Below are positions 1 to 13,500 of a DNA stretch of 64,000 nucleotides, piece after piece. Every line of letters begins with the position of its first letter. The first letter of the stretch is position 1. The notes beneath the pieces are model-generated. The model did no database searches and had not been told where the DNA came from. It worked only from the letters and a program-made list of their open reading frames with translations. This stretch comes from Mya arenaria (taxonomy: Eukaryota; Mollusca; Bivalvia; Myida; Myidae): positions 18,345,715-18,409,714 of the forward strand of contig NC_069136.1 in the NCBI RefSeq assembly GCF_026914265.1, read 5' to 3'. Position numbers and translations under genes: made by a program.

Positions 1-7
1 TTGCTTT

Positions 8-3000
8 ATGACATCAGCCGGGGTGGACGCCCAGTCTTTCGTACCTCTACCGACTGTTCACGTGGGGACACGGAAGAAATCGAAACTTAAGATTAGTACG
101 TATGTATAATTATAGTAAATAAGAGCTCTTTCCATTGGCCATATTAATTTTATTAAGAACATTGTGTAAAATAATGAGCAAAACTCCTCTTTAACTGTTG
201 TTGTTGTTGTTGTTGTTGTTGTTGCTGCTGCTGTTGCTGTTGTTGTTGTTGTTTTTCAATTATACATAAACTTTTAAAGAGGAAGTGGTCAGTGACGGGA
301 GTTCGACACCGTGAGAAATTTTGGCTCGCCTGGGGCAAAATCTTGAACCTTTGACAATAATAAAAAATGTTTCAGATATTTTACAAGTGTTGCCAGAGAC
401 GAAACGCACATGTATATCAAGGCACATAACTCTGGATTTGATGTTTGTTTAATTTTGCCCCTTGCTCAACTAAAAAAAACAGAGGTGCGATTAAGTTCGA
501 CCTGCGACGCTCATGTTTATGATTGAGAACTAACACATAAACAGCTACAATAACATTTTGTTGTTGTTGGTGGCGGTGGTGGTGCTGCTTTTGTTGTTGT
601 TGTTGTTGTTGTTGTTTCAACGTTTACAACTTTTAGAACGGTACAAATAGTCAGTTAAGATTGTTCATTTTTTAACGTCACAGACATTGACATCGAAAAA
701 CGGCGGAGACATAAGAAGGGTGGGGCAATATTCGGCCGTAGTTTTGTGAGCATTTCCGGCGACCTCGGAAGGCAGACGATTGTCACTGACCATACCATTC
801 ATATAGCGTTTCCGGATGAAAGCGGCGTTCGGACGCTAAATCTCGTATACAACCAAGCGGGTCATCCGCCGATTCCGGTTAACCAGAGGGGCGGCGTATA
901 CAGGTAATACCATATACTAACCCTACACCTAGTTCACCTACAGATACATTATACTACTATGATACATGCGTGTTTCACATATGGTAGAACCAAGGTTTTG
1001 CGAACTTTGTTTTTTCTATTATTCAGTAGATTTCAGATGAAAAATATTGTATTATGGATCTTACATATCGTACAGTGCCATTGTTATGTTGTTTTTTTCC
1101 TATTAATTCAGGCATTTGCATCTTTAAGCAAAACTTTAATTCCGATCGGCTTTTTTCCATGCATGTCGTAACATGAACAATATATAAGTTGGGTTTGACT
1201 GCAGCCTTCTAACAGAGAAGCGGCACGACCTCGTGCACGTGGCAGATCTTCCGGCGGAAGACGCGCCGCTCCTGTTTCGGGAGCTTAAGGAGGGAAAGTT
1301 TGACCTGATCGCCACCGTGCGGCCAACCCATAGACAACCGGGCAGCCCGGTGAAGGCAGCGGACGGTAAAAGTGAGACAGTCAGTTCCACTTCCGGTCCG
1401 GAATTTCAGTTTACTAAGCCGGAACTTGAGCTGTTACGTACCTGGAGAACCGGTACAGCTTTACAATAACAAATTTATAATTTATATAATTATGATAAAT
1501 GTCTGTACCATACAGTCGAATCTCGTTGGCTCGAATTCGCATGCCTCGATTTCCTCGTTCTTGGCTGATACTGGAGTTAAAGGATCGATTTCTTTATACT
1601 AAAGGTAACCATTCACGCTGGACTAAACCCTCCGAAGCTCGAGGTATTTTCGCCGGTCCCTGGGAGTTCGAGTCAAGGGGGTTCGACTTCTTTGGTGTGG
1701 CTTCTTTCGACCAATATTACAGGAGACTCAAATGATTCGCTGAAATTCGTTTCAATGTTTTTGTTTTCGGTATAATTATTAAATGCAGGATTTAGGCGGA
1801 GCATGGCAAAACAATAGCTAGAATAAGGCATGCCTTCACCGATGGGGCATTCTCCCTCTGCCCCACCCGTTGGTGTTTCGCCAGCGCTCTTGATAATGGT
1901 TATTAGACGATGCTTGAAGGCCGCGTATATATGGAAACATATTCACAATTTCCAATGGATAAGTGTCTATTGGTAAATTTTTAGAGTGTAAGCAAAGCAA
2001 ATACCTTCCTTGGGCTATCTATGGGTGTCGTTAAAAATTATATATAGTATTGATATTGTAATGGAATAGGGCATAATGCACAGACAGGACGAAACACTGG
2101 TTAGAACTGCTATTGTTCTTAAACGTGAGCCAATACAAAGCACTGGCACGCAATTGACCCCGTCACACCCTGGGTTGACAGTGACGTATCATAATAAGTC
2201 TATATTACGGATTCTTCACTGAACTTTGATTGATGCTATATTTCTGTCTATCACAGGCGAGTTTTATACCTACAACCACCTTACTGGCCAGATCAGTCTC
2301 CTTAGAGAAAAGCGTGACGGGAAACAGCCGACACTTGCGCACGCAGTTGACCGCTTACGGGTACTTCCGGGCGCCGACGAGTGGGCATTCAAATCCGAGG
2401 AAAGCGCCGGCTTCTACCGGAAGTATCTCCTACAGGAGGAAATAGAAACAAGGCTACGACCGGAAAGGGTAAGTAGGGAACAGTCGCCGATTTCTCAAGC
2501 TTGTAAGGATATATGTAATCTGTGAAAAATAAAGTTATGACGATACTACTGATTTGTGATGCAAAACCGAAGATGAATGGCAACATAATGGTCACATTAA
2601 CCAAAAACAAATTTGAGAGTATGCTGTTGTACTTTTTTAACAAATGAATATTTTTATTTATTTTTTTATTTTATTTTTTTTTTTTTGGGGGGGGGGGTAT
2701 CAGATATTTCAGTTGAATGTATTCAAAATACGTTTCCATTATTGTAATAGCTAAGAAAAACAAACACCGAATGTGTTTCCTTAACATGACGGTAAATAAA
2801 ACGGGTATTTTGTTATAGTATGAATTCTACCTTTATACGCACTTTTTTACAAACATACATTCAGCTAAACCAAAACTGTATGCCATGTTATTCCTATCTT
2901 TCATTAAGGCAATCCGGAACCCGCAGTCACTCCCGGAAGTAACTGGTAGGCAGACGCTGAAACGTCAGTGGAGCTTCACCTCAGAAACCGGCCCCATAAA

Positions 3001-4550
3001 GGACTCGTTCGCCGTCAGGGCGCTCAACGGTGACGTAGCCCTTAGGGTAAGGAAAGAAAACAACTGTATTTGTTCTGATCCCCTCCGGTCACTGTCCCTG
3101 TCCAGGAGCCCCAAACCAACCCCAATATTTTGTATGTGATATAAAGCATCAATGAGGACGTCTAAAAATCAGGAATAAACAACTGAAAAACTAAACGTAC
3201 CAAATGTATTTTTCTCCCAAAATAAAACGTCACGCACGCCCCATCATTTAAACCCTTTTTTTATATCAAATTAATGCATTGTTTTATGATTTACTCATGT
3301 GACATAAATGATAAAAAACAGAACGTATTCTTTGTTAAAAATAGCTAAAAAAATAATAGCGATATTTTTGCGCGTTTTTAACTGGGGAATTTGTAGCCAC
3401 GTACCTATTAATTCCAAAATCCCATTCAAAAAGGCTGGTAATATTTTTTTTTATCTGAAGACAAATCCTTTGCTTTTTTGTTTTGATTATTCAACTCAAA
3501 TGAGTAAAACAAAATAATACATAATAATGCACTAAATTTATAAGAAGAAAAATGCATTAATCTGTAATATAGTGCCACTTTAAATGTGACAAGATTGGAA
3601 TCAAACGGTAATCTTAATGTGTTGTGGACGATTCTGTCTGAAACATTGATGTTTTAGTGTATTTTTTTTAGTGAGAAAAGTTCTATAAAACGAAGATGAC
3701 CAGGCTTTTAATGACTATTTTTAAAGAAAATGGGTCGATTGTTGAGAACATTTGAAGTTAACAACGTTATTGAAGTTGACGTCATATTTGTTAAAATAAA
3801 AAAACAACATAAAAAGCTGGGTTAATGTCGTCGTTGTTAACTTTCGATTCGTTACTGATCTTGAAGTTGTACTTCTAATACGATTTGAGACAACTGTTTC
3901 AGCTGTACTTATATGATCAAAACATCAAATATACTAATGGTCAAAAGTCTTGTCCGGTCTACAAAAACTACAATATCCAAAAGTCTTGTCCGGTCTACAA
4001 AAACTACAATATCCAAAAGTCTTGTCCGGTCTACAAAAACTACAATATCCAAAAGTCTTGTCCGGTCTACAAAAACTACAATATCTCTTTCGCACACTCA
4101 TAAACTCATGGTATCGATGAAAAGAGGACATTAATATGCATTCAATGAAAGAAGAATTTTGGAATTTGAGCCAGAACTGCCAGTACAGTAATGTGTTGAA
4201 GATTGGCATTGAGGATTTGCAAGGCACAAATGAAACCCATACCGGACAAGACTTTTGGCCATTAGTATAGTTCACGTTTAAAAGTTTACAACGATGTCGT
4301 TAATCACGTAGTTAACGTTAACAAAGTTATGAACAGTTGGTCAAATGTTTGAATAATGTGTTAACATGTGTTGTCTTTTTTATAGCGTAGCTGGACTGAA
4401 CGTTCCAATCGTGTCCGTCTCACGCGCTCTAACGTGTTACGTCACGAATTTCACGAGAGCCGGAAACCACTCCCGTCAATCCAGAACCTCGTGACCGGAA
4501 GTGACGTCATGGAGCGCGGAAAACCGTTCGACGCCGACGATGCTCTACAG
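8..4550 (+). CDS. N-terminal extension of the TRIM-type gene (six exons, unrecognised)
   Basis: Six exons (8-95, 684-903, 1205-1365, 2257-2468, 2909-3046, 4386-4550) encode about 328 residues before the RING. The first exon is basic near its end (TRKKSKLKI), and the second begins IDIEKRRRHKK, so the spliced join makes a Lys/Arg-rich stretch that could be a nuclear signal. The rest has no cysteine clusters, membrane segment or fold I can name. All six are richer in CpG and GC than their introns, and their phases (1, 2, 1, 0, 0, 0 at the 3' ends) let them read continuously into the RING exon. I see no stop codon or poly(A) signal separating them from it, so I treat them as one gene. Confidence 0.68.
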
Positions 4551-7500
4551 GTTTATATCTCTTACAACGTTATGATGTATGGTATAAGAGGCTGTGGGGG
4601 CTTTATTTTATAATATAAGGAACGTAAAGGGTTTTTTGTAAACGTCAACTGGATAACAGGTATTTAGGTTAATGGCATTGAAAATCGTTTGATATATTCT
4701 TACCAATACATTAACGAATATAATGCTTATTTATTCATAAATATACGAGATATTTGTATGTGTTTTGTTCTCCATTAGGAGCAAAACCTCAAGTGCCCGG
4801 TGTGTAAAAACTTCTACGATACACGTGACCGGAACCCACACGTGCTCCAATGCCTCCACAGCACGTGCCGCGCGTGCCTGCAGTCACGTGTCCGCGCCGA
4901 GATGGCGCAATGCCCTCAGTGCAGCGAGGTGAATGAGGTCCCCAACAACGACCTTCAGCAACTTCCGGTCGACCATGCGCGGCAGCATCTTGTGAAATTC
5001 TTCAAGGTGAGTTTGGATTCCTTATCAATTTCTCATTACTCTGTCTTTATAAGATTTCTTAGTAAGGGTTTAACGTTTTGTTGTTTCCTAACCAAAAGAT
5101 GTAATTGTGTTTAATTAGCTAAGAATGAGAAACATGACAAACAAGAACGCTGTATTATAAGGGGATCATTAGACATCGTCATACATTTATTTACCATATA
5201 TCATTATCATAATCATCAGCCATAGCAGCTACAGCAGCACTAGCAACATTCGTCGTCTTGCTCGTCATCTCCGTCGTTGTCGTTACAGAAGCAATTAAAT
5301 TAATTATCTCATGCTCATGATGACGACGAGAAAGTGCCATCGGCCATATATTTACGACTATGGAAAGTCTTATCTCGGCGACAAGTTGTTATCACTCAGA
5401 CCACCTCCGGTCGCACAAGACTTACTAATAAGAGTCCATAATGGCAGCATTGTATCTTTTCGTTGTATTGTGCTCCGCAATTGTACGCCTTAAAGTGAAT
5501 GCTGACGTCACTATCGAGGAACGTCTGCAGCGTCTAGAGTCACGTGACCGCATTTTGGAAGACCGGAACCGGAATTTGGAGCTTGAAATCGAGGCCGAGA
5601 GGAAGGCGAGACTGCAGCTCGAAACGAAGATAAAAGTTCAGGAGAAGATATGGGCGGATGTCATACATCAACTAAGTGAAGAAAGTGGTCCTGTAAGAGG
5701 TATACAGGTTACGCTATTTAAACGCTTATATATTATTGATTGGTTTATTTCTATATTACCGCACAGAGAAAGACCGAGATGATGAATGTATATCTATAAA
5801 CAAACATGTCTTTAAGTCGTATTGTGCATCTCTAGGTGCCCACCGGCGACAGCTCGCCGAAGGTACGGAAGTCGCGTTCTTCGCGGAGGTGAGCCACAAT
5901 GTCGACCATCTTGGTAAAGGCCAGGCGATTATCTTCGATAAGGTGATGACCAACATCGATAGTACCGGCTCCACGGGCGGCTACCATGGCGCTTCCGGTG
6001 TGTTCACGGCGCCACTCGCGGGCCTGTACGTGTTTTCCGCCACCGTCATGAGCAACTACAATCACTCGTTCCACGCCGTGATATACAAGGAGCAGACCCC
6101 GCTCTCCACTATGTGGATTCATGGTGGCGCCAAAAGTCATGACAGCTCCTCCAATACGGTGGTAGTGTCGCTGGCGCAAGGCGAGGAGGTGACCGTACGC
6201 CACATAGACACTGATCACGGTGTTGCCGGCGCTTACTACGGAGGACAGTCGATTTTCTGTGGGTTTCTGCTCATGGAACATTTCCCGGGTTCTCCTGTTG
6301 TTGGTTGACTGGTTGATTGGTTGAATTAAAGTTTAAAAAACGGTGTGAATTTTATTTCTTTTAAGTCATTACATAGGTACTTGAGCATTATGTGAAGAAA
6401 GTTAAAAAAAACAATAGCATCTTACAGATGCTTAAATGCGTACATTACGTAATTACGCTCCATTTTTCTTAGTAGTAACATATGTTTATTTTTTATAGAA
6501 GGGGTCATAACTAAGTAATCTGGAGTAAGTAAAAACAAATGAGGCCCAAAAAATGAGAAATAAAGAAAACACGTAAAGATAAGTGGTTTGAAGATCTGAG
6601 AAAAGAAGGCAAGTTTTCCGATAATTGCATTTTGGTCTTACATACACAGCTTTCGGAACACATCATTCTTTTTCCATCAAAAACAACCTTGGACGTATAT
6701 GGACGTATTACAATATCAGAAGTCTTAACATGTACCTAAGCTTAAAGCAGATCGTGTTGTTACTTCAATTTAAAAGTTAAACTTAATGGCTATACTCTTG
6801 GGAATCTAAATAATGTATGAGCGTAATAATACACTTCACTGTCAATCATTTTAAACTTAGATAAACAAATTACACGTTAAAACACTACTATTTTTATAAA
6901 TACTATAATTTAAAATTTCGAACTACTTCTACTGATGTACTGGCATATATCTGAGGTTGTGTCGGTGGAAAATGGCCGAGGAGTTCCGAATGACATCCAC
7001 AGGAATCTGCTCTTTCAATTTGCGCGCTGGATCGCTTCTGACCAAGGTGTCCTGAGTTCCCGGTCTAGATATATGTGTGTTTGGTGTTTGGTCACCAAGT
7101 GTGTGTTCATCCAGGTACTCAAGCCAGCACATTGGCCTTTTACAGAGTCGTCCCGGGTTCGATTCTCGGTCTGGGCGCATGAGAAAACACCCCGCGAAAC
7201 GTCGAGACTGATGCATTCAATGTTGTGTGGTTTTATGATTGTAAGTAATTTGCAAAATAAAGAATAAGTTTAAACTAAGGCATCTGATGGTCTCTTTCAA
7301 TTTTCATATATGTTTGGATGAGGTACCGTTACCGAAATGATGTTCATTGGTTGTCCGGCTAGCGAGCTCGGTTCTCACCAAAGCGACCCAGCTTTGATTC
7401 CCGGCTTGGGCGCATGTGAATTTGTTAGTGGTCATAAAGCCAGGCATGTTGGCGTTCTCCGGTTTCCCCCACAACACAAAAACACACTCTCGCGAAACAT

Positions 7501-10500
7501 CGTGCCAACGTTGGTCACTCAGTGAAAATTGTCATAACGTTTTTCACAATCGTTGTAAAATATAGCATGTTTAATGAATTCATATATGATGGCATTAAAA
7601 TTCGATTCGATAAAATAAATCCACCTTCTTTAAATGTCCGGTATCGTACGACGCACGGATACAAGGCGATTTAAAGTTTTTAAAATGCAACAATGATTTT
7701 GCTGTTTATTTGTTCGTGAAGGTGCGGAAACGTGTTTCCAATATCGGATGTGGCAGTTGAGACCCCCGGAACCATGTGATCTTCATAAATAAGATATAAG
7801 TGGCTTTCTACAAGTTGTGTTTTCAAAATTTACTTTATATTACGACATGATGTCAACATTTTCCTGTTTTCCTCCAGGTACGGAATCGTAGCTCCGAGAT
7901 CGGATGTGACAGCTGCGACCCCCGGAACCGCGCCACCCACAGATGCAAGGAATGTGACGAGTTCCTTTGTGGAGCATGCACGGAGGCGCACAAGAGGACC
8001 AAGGTCACCAAGGGTCATAATGTCCTAAACGTGGACTCCCTCAAGAGGTAGATTGTAGTGTTATATTAAATAAATATCATTCTAACCTTGTGTCCAATAA
8101 TAATATAAGTAACTCTATCATAGATTTCATTTCATGTTGGCGACATTTTGTTTTATTCATTGCTACAAACAAATACCAAATAATTACTGACAGAAACTTA
8201 GTTTAACTCACGCCTTTAATCTTCAATTTTTAAAATATGTTACTAGAGCTTTTCGGCAAAAAGATTTAGTATCTGTCATTTTATCATAATTAAACATATT
8301 AATAACAAAATAACTCTTATTTCAGCTTCTTACGATACACGCAGCTTCTGCATATTACACACAAAATGAAAATGTCTGATGTATTTAACAGAGTACCCTT
8401 ACAGCTGAAATTTCTTTTGTTATTCACATTAACGCTTTTGTAAACTACTTGTACAAAGGTAAGTGTTGGAACATATTAATTTCAGCTTGGCCAGGCCAAA
8501 TGTAGAACTGCAATCCCATTTGACAAAATATTGTTATCCCCTACTACAGGCTGAACTTGGACGAGTTTCACCACAAGCGGACCTGCACTGTTCCCGACCA
8601 CGAGGATCAGCACTTCAGCTTCTACTGTTACAGGTAAAAGGGTATATGTTTGTTTGTTGTTGCTTTTCTGTTGAAGGAATTCCTTTCTTGGATTTTCTTG
8701 ACCTTTTTCCATAAAAAAATTTATTGGTGATATTCGGACAGTAGAAAGTTGTTCATTTTGTAATTTTGTTTAAGGATTCCCTGACGTTATTCTTGAGTTA
8801 ATGTCCATTACTAGACTAGAACCGGACACGACAACACTCACACGGAATTAAAATGATACAGAACTCTGTGAATTTTGTTTAAACTTCCAATGACTCAGGT
8901 CGTGGATGAGGTATTATTGAATCTCAGAAAAACATGTGAAAAATAATGTTTATAACCCTTTAAAACGGTGTTGATGTTGTTTTCACAGACACAAAAACAC
9001 AATTTTCTGAATGGTTGTTTAATCATAGGATCAGTGATATGCATGTTGATAAATATTCGTATTTCGCTTTCCCTTTAGTAAGGGTTGTGACCAGCCGATC
9101 TGCTCACTATGCGCGGTCACGGAGCACAACAAGGCGGACGGCCACGACATCCGGAACATCAACGACGTCTACCTCGAGAACAAACGAGTCGTCGGTGAGT
9201 GGAATTTACAGCTTGTTATTTCCTGTTCCTTCGTGGTCTTTACTTAATGTTTCGCATACCGTAGCGTCATTGACAAAGTCTAATTTAAAACGAACAATTG
9301 TCGGATGGCTTAAGTGGTGGCAACGTATTTCTGTATTTTGTTTTTATTGAAACATCCGTTGTTTTTTACATTTTTATTAAGTCAAAAATCGCTACCTCGA
9401 ATTCGTTGGGATCTCGGGAAATATTCGAGATAACCAACATTCGATATATCCGAAATACAAAACACGTCGAACGAAACCCAAAATGTTTGAGAAATAAATC
9501 GACATAACCGGAACATCTAGATAACAGAGTTTGACATAGCGAATTTCTACTGTACTATGAACAACAACTGTCAACTAGAAATGCAGATTGTTTCTGTTCA
9601 ACTCAGAACCATATTATCACTCAGCCACACGCTGTGTCGCCTTTAACGTTAACAAATCCCATTCCTATCGCTGTGGTATGTTGCAGAGAGCCTGTTGATA
9701 GACGTGAAGCACAAGCGGGGCCAGGCGGAGGAGGCGATACAGAGTATAGAGGAAGAAATACAGAACCTCTATATCAAGGTAACTAAGTCAGGGGTCGGGG
9801 TAGAGGGTGGCGTACGGGCCATTGGGGAGGATCAGGGTGGTGGAGGTTATACTGAATATGAAGGATGAAAAACTGAAACTGTAAACAAAGGAAACTTTTG
9901 GAGGGGTCGGGGTAAAGGGTGAAGGACTGGGGCGATTCAAATTATAGAGACGGAAATACAGAACCTTTATATCAAGGTATTGTGGGAAGGGGTCGGGGTA
10001 GAGGGTGAGGGGCCGGAAGTATGGATGGTTGGAAAGGATTATGGTTGAGGAGGCGATACTGAAAATAGAGTAGGAAATACTAAACCTGTACATCAAGATA
10101 ACTTAGTCAGGGGTCGGGGTAGAGCGTGAGGGAAAGAGTTTGACTTTTGGAATAATTATTCAGCTCCGGGGATATTTATAAGCGGAGGTGGCCATATAGA
10201 CAATAAATAAACACGGATTTTGTGCTTTAAGGTATTCAGATATGTCTTTGGAATGAAGATGGGTTATGGAATAAGTGCCTTATACGTTTATCGTACCTTG
10301 TCCGTATCGTAAATTTCACCTTTTCGTCCCCCAGGAGTCATCGACGGACGAGGGAATCGACCAAGCCTGATTAATTCGTACCTTATTTGTAGGGCGGACG
10401 CGCAGATTAGTGTTCCTGGCGTACCATTACTGGCCCTCATTTTATGATCCGTTTTTGTTTCATTTTTGTTTCATACCATGTATATTTATATACAGTGTCT

Positions 10501-13500
10501 GTTTCGTACCATGTCGTTTCGTACCATCTTATATTCGTCCCACAGGAGTCGTCGACGGACGAGGAGATAGACCAGGCGTTCTTGGCGTGCCAGAAGCAGC
10601 TGGAGAAGCGTAAAAACGAGCTGAAGGAGAAGCTGGCTGCCACCTCAAAGGCAAAGAAGAAGGGCATGGAGTCCCAGCTGGACAAACTCATCGGCGAGAA
10701 AAATGCTCTCGATCACTCCGCGCGGTTTTCCAGTAACGTCCTCGGTTACAGGTGCGTACCGAATTTGTTAGTACTTTATTCTTTATTTATTATTAACTGG
10801 TACAGAGGGAGAGTAAGGCCACGCCAAATTAACGGATTTACCGGAACAAATTTTCAGAAAATGTAAACAAAATGTTTCATTTATTTTAATGACCACTCGC
10901 ATTTTTCGCCAAAAAAAATAAATCAAATGCCTAACAGCGTTGTCTTTTGAAGCCAGGATTATCATTCTTAGTCTTAAGTATAGCGAAAACAAATTGTTTC
11001 ATTATCACCCCCTCTGTTTTTAAGCAAAATGACAAACTTTTATTCTCTCGCTCTCTGTATTTGTTCTCGACCAAAATCAATAGGACAAACACTTAATTCA
11101 TGTTTCCTACAAAGAGCTAAACATATATGTGTTAGTTATGTTAATCACCTTACAGTGACGCTACAGAGTTTCTGCAGATGAAAGACGCGTTATTCTCGCG
11201 GCTTGGTGAACTTAAGGAGCTGGAGGTGGACCAGCGGCCTCACAACAAGGCGGACATCAAGTTCCACGGACACAAGATGATTGACGCCTTTCAGAAATTT
11301 TCCAACAAGATGGGTGAGGTCTGGTCCACTACGGCATTCATACCCAACACCAAGGTTAGAGTCGAACGCTTTGTTGTTTCCTCTCTTTTTTCTTATAAAA
11401 TCATAACAAATTGTTCAAGAACTTTGTTTTTGTTACATTCCCCTGGAGAGTATTTAAAAAAATAAACGAGCAGTTTTTTCAAAAATTAAAAAATGGCCCA
11501 CTTTTTTCAACAAAACACGACGCCGTTTTTCCCGCGAAAAATGACGTTATAGACAAATTTAAGATAAAAAACGTAAAACAAGAGAAAGAAAAATATATGT
11601 GCGTAAACGTTTTCACAAGACGCACTTGAGGTTGAAATTTCATAGCGGTTAACGAAGAATTGATGAAAATATCGGTTTAGCTGGAACACAAAATTAGGAC
11701 AGACGTCTCAAAATTGACGTCAGTGGCATATTTTGAAGACTCGTTGTTTCAAAGCTGTTCCGAATATTGAATAAGGAAAAACAGTCCCTAACTGGGCATA
11801 TGCTCTTCTATTCGTATACCAATTTTCAGACATTAACTCGAAAAATTGCTCATAGTCGCGTTCCACTTTAAGAGATACGTGGCCACAAATCACCCAGTCA
11901 ATAAGGTGACAAACTATCGCTTATATGTTTAATCTGTTCTCTGGCATATTTATTTACCTACAGGAAGTAAAGAACACGTAATTACACAGTGAATGAATGC
12001 AAACGATTTTAATACAAACCTGTACTGACTCCATAGCGTATGCATCACTAGTCAAACCCCATACTTCAGATCCAGACGTACGATATCGGGTTGGGGCGTG
12101 AGGAGACCGCCATGATGATTACGCTGCATGACTACGAGAGGCGCCCCCTGGCGGAACCTGGAGTGGACATTAAGGTCGATGTCACCAACCCTATGGGTAA
12201 GAAAGCCCGCGCCCACGTCATCGACCTCACTGATTCAGAGGGAGCCTACAAAGTCATATTTCAGGTAAGCTACTTTAAGTATAAAACATTATAGGTTTGT
12301 GTTTACTTCTGAGCATGTCTTTGTAGTTTTAATGTTGCAGCAGGTCATAGACCAATCAGGTGGCTGGGCTTTGAAATAATTAAAAGTATCTTTAACATGT
12401 TGACGGTCTAGTCAAAGATGGGAAGCCAAGATGAAGTTTTGTTTTATTTTCTCTGCTTTTGTAAAATTGTTCATCTTGGTCAACATGTAAATAGGTTGGA
12501 ACTCACACGGAAACTGTTGTACTTTTTGTAGATGGCTCAAAATTCATATCGTGTATGTTGTTGATTATTTCAGGGAGTAAAACTTGGCGATCATCGTGCA
12601 AGCGTCTTCATCATGGGACTTCCGGTGATCGACCCAGGGGTCACGTTCAAGGTCAGACGGCAGACGGACCTAGAGACGGATGTCCTCAGTACGTACAAAG
12701 AAAGATAACTCGTAGCAATTGTACTCGGACAAATTGTGCACACTTAATAAATCTGAGATAAAATATAACTTAAAGCTGCACTCTCAGAGATTGAACGTTT
12801 TGACAACTGTTTTTCTTTTTTTTTTTGGCTTGGAACGAGCCAAGTTTTTTGAAAATCCATGGAAACCAGTTATTTAAAACTCCTGACAAAAATTGATGTT
12901 TAATGCATTTTTCTTACACCGTTATTAACTGTTTCAGCCATAAAACATTATTTTTGGAACGGAAATATGAAAATCTAAGATCTGATTTTTGTCAGCAATC
13001 TTATATCATCTGCAGATATTTACGCCAAAAAAAATGCTCTTTCCAAGACAAAAAAAAAATAAAAAGTTGTAAAAAATGATATATCTGTGAGAATGCAGCT
13101 TTAAGCATTATTAATTCCATTAGAATGTATTGTACACAATCACTGCCGGAGAGGTTCCAGCTGTATTCACAATCGAACTACAATAAATGAATTAGTAATA
13201 AAAGAAACATAATAATAAATTTGTCTCGGGGTATTGTTCGGGAGGATTTTGATCGGGTGTTTTTGTTTAGGGAGATTTTGTCAGGGGGATTTTTTCCGGG
13301 GACACTTTGTCCTACACTCCTCACATTATGTAAAGCAAACATGTGTATTAGTCCGCCCTTTTTGTCCCACAGGAGACTACGAGCCAGCGGACAAGGAGAG
13401 CGGCCCTTTGTCCAAGGTCAAGGCCAAAATCGACTCAGGTAGGGATATAAGGATTACCGATTAGTCGTACAAACAAAAAGTCGTACAACAACGAAGTCAG

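Noticed and set aside
153..620. Poly-glutamine open frames on the minus strand
   Set aside because: They are (CAA)n microsatellites inside an intron of the plus-strand gene, with no other coding signal.
1366..1469. Extension of exon 1205-1365 to a stop at 1469
   Set aside because: The frame stays open past the donor, but the next exon joins in the right phase and extends a coherent long protein. Intron retention is possible but not needed.
3885..4134. Repetitive open frame with QKSCPVYKNYNI units and a reverse-strand twin
   Set aside because: Produced by the 36-bp repeat inside a MITE. The period is a multiple of three, so no stop can arise.
5756..6281. Minus-strand frames across the C1q exons
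   Set aside because: They are antisense shadows of the GC-rich coding exon 5836-6308, which has clear domain support on the plus strand.
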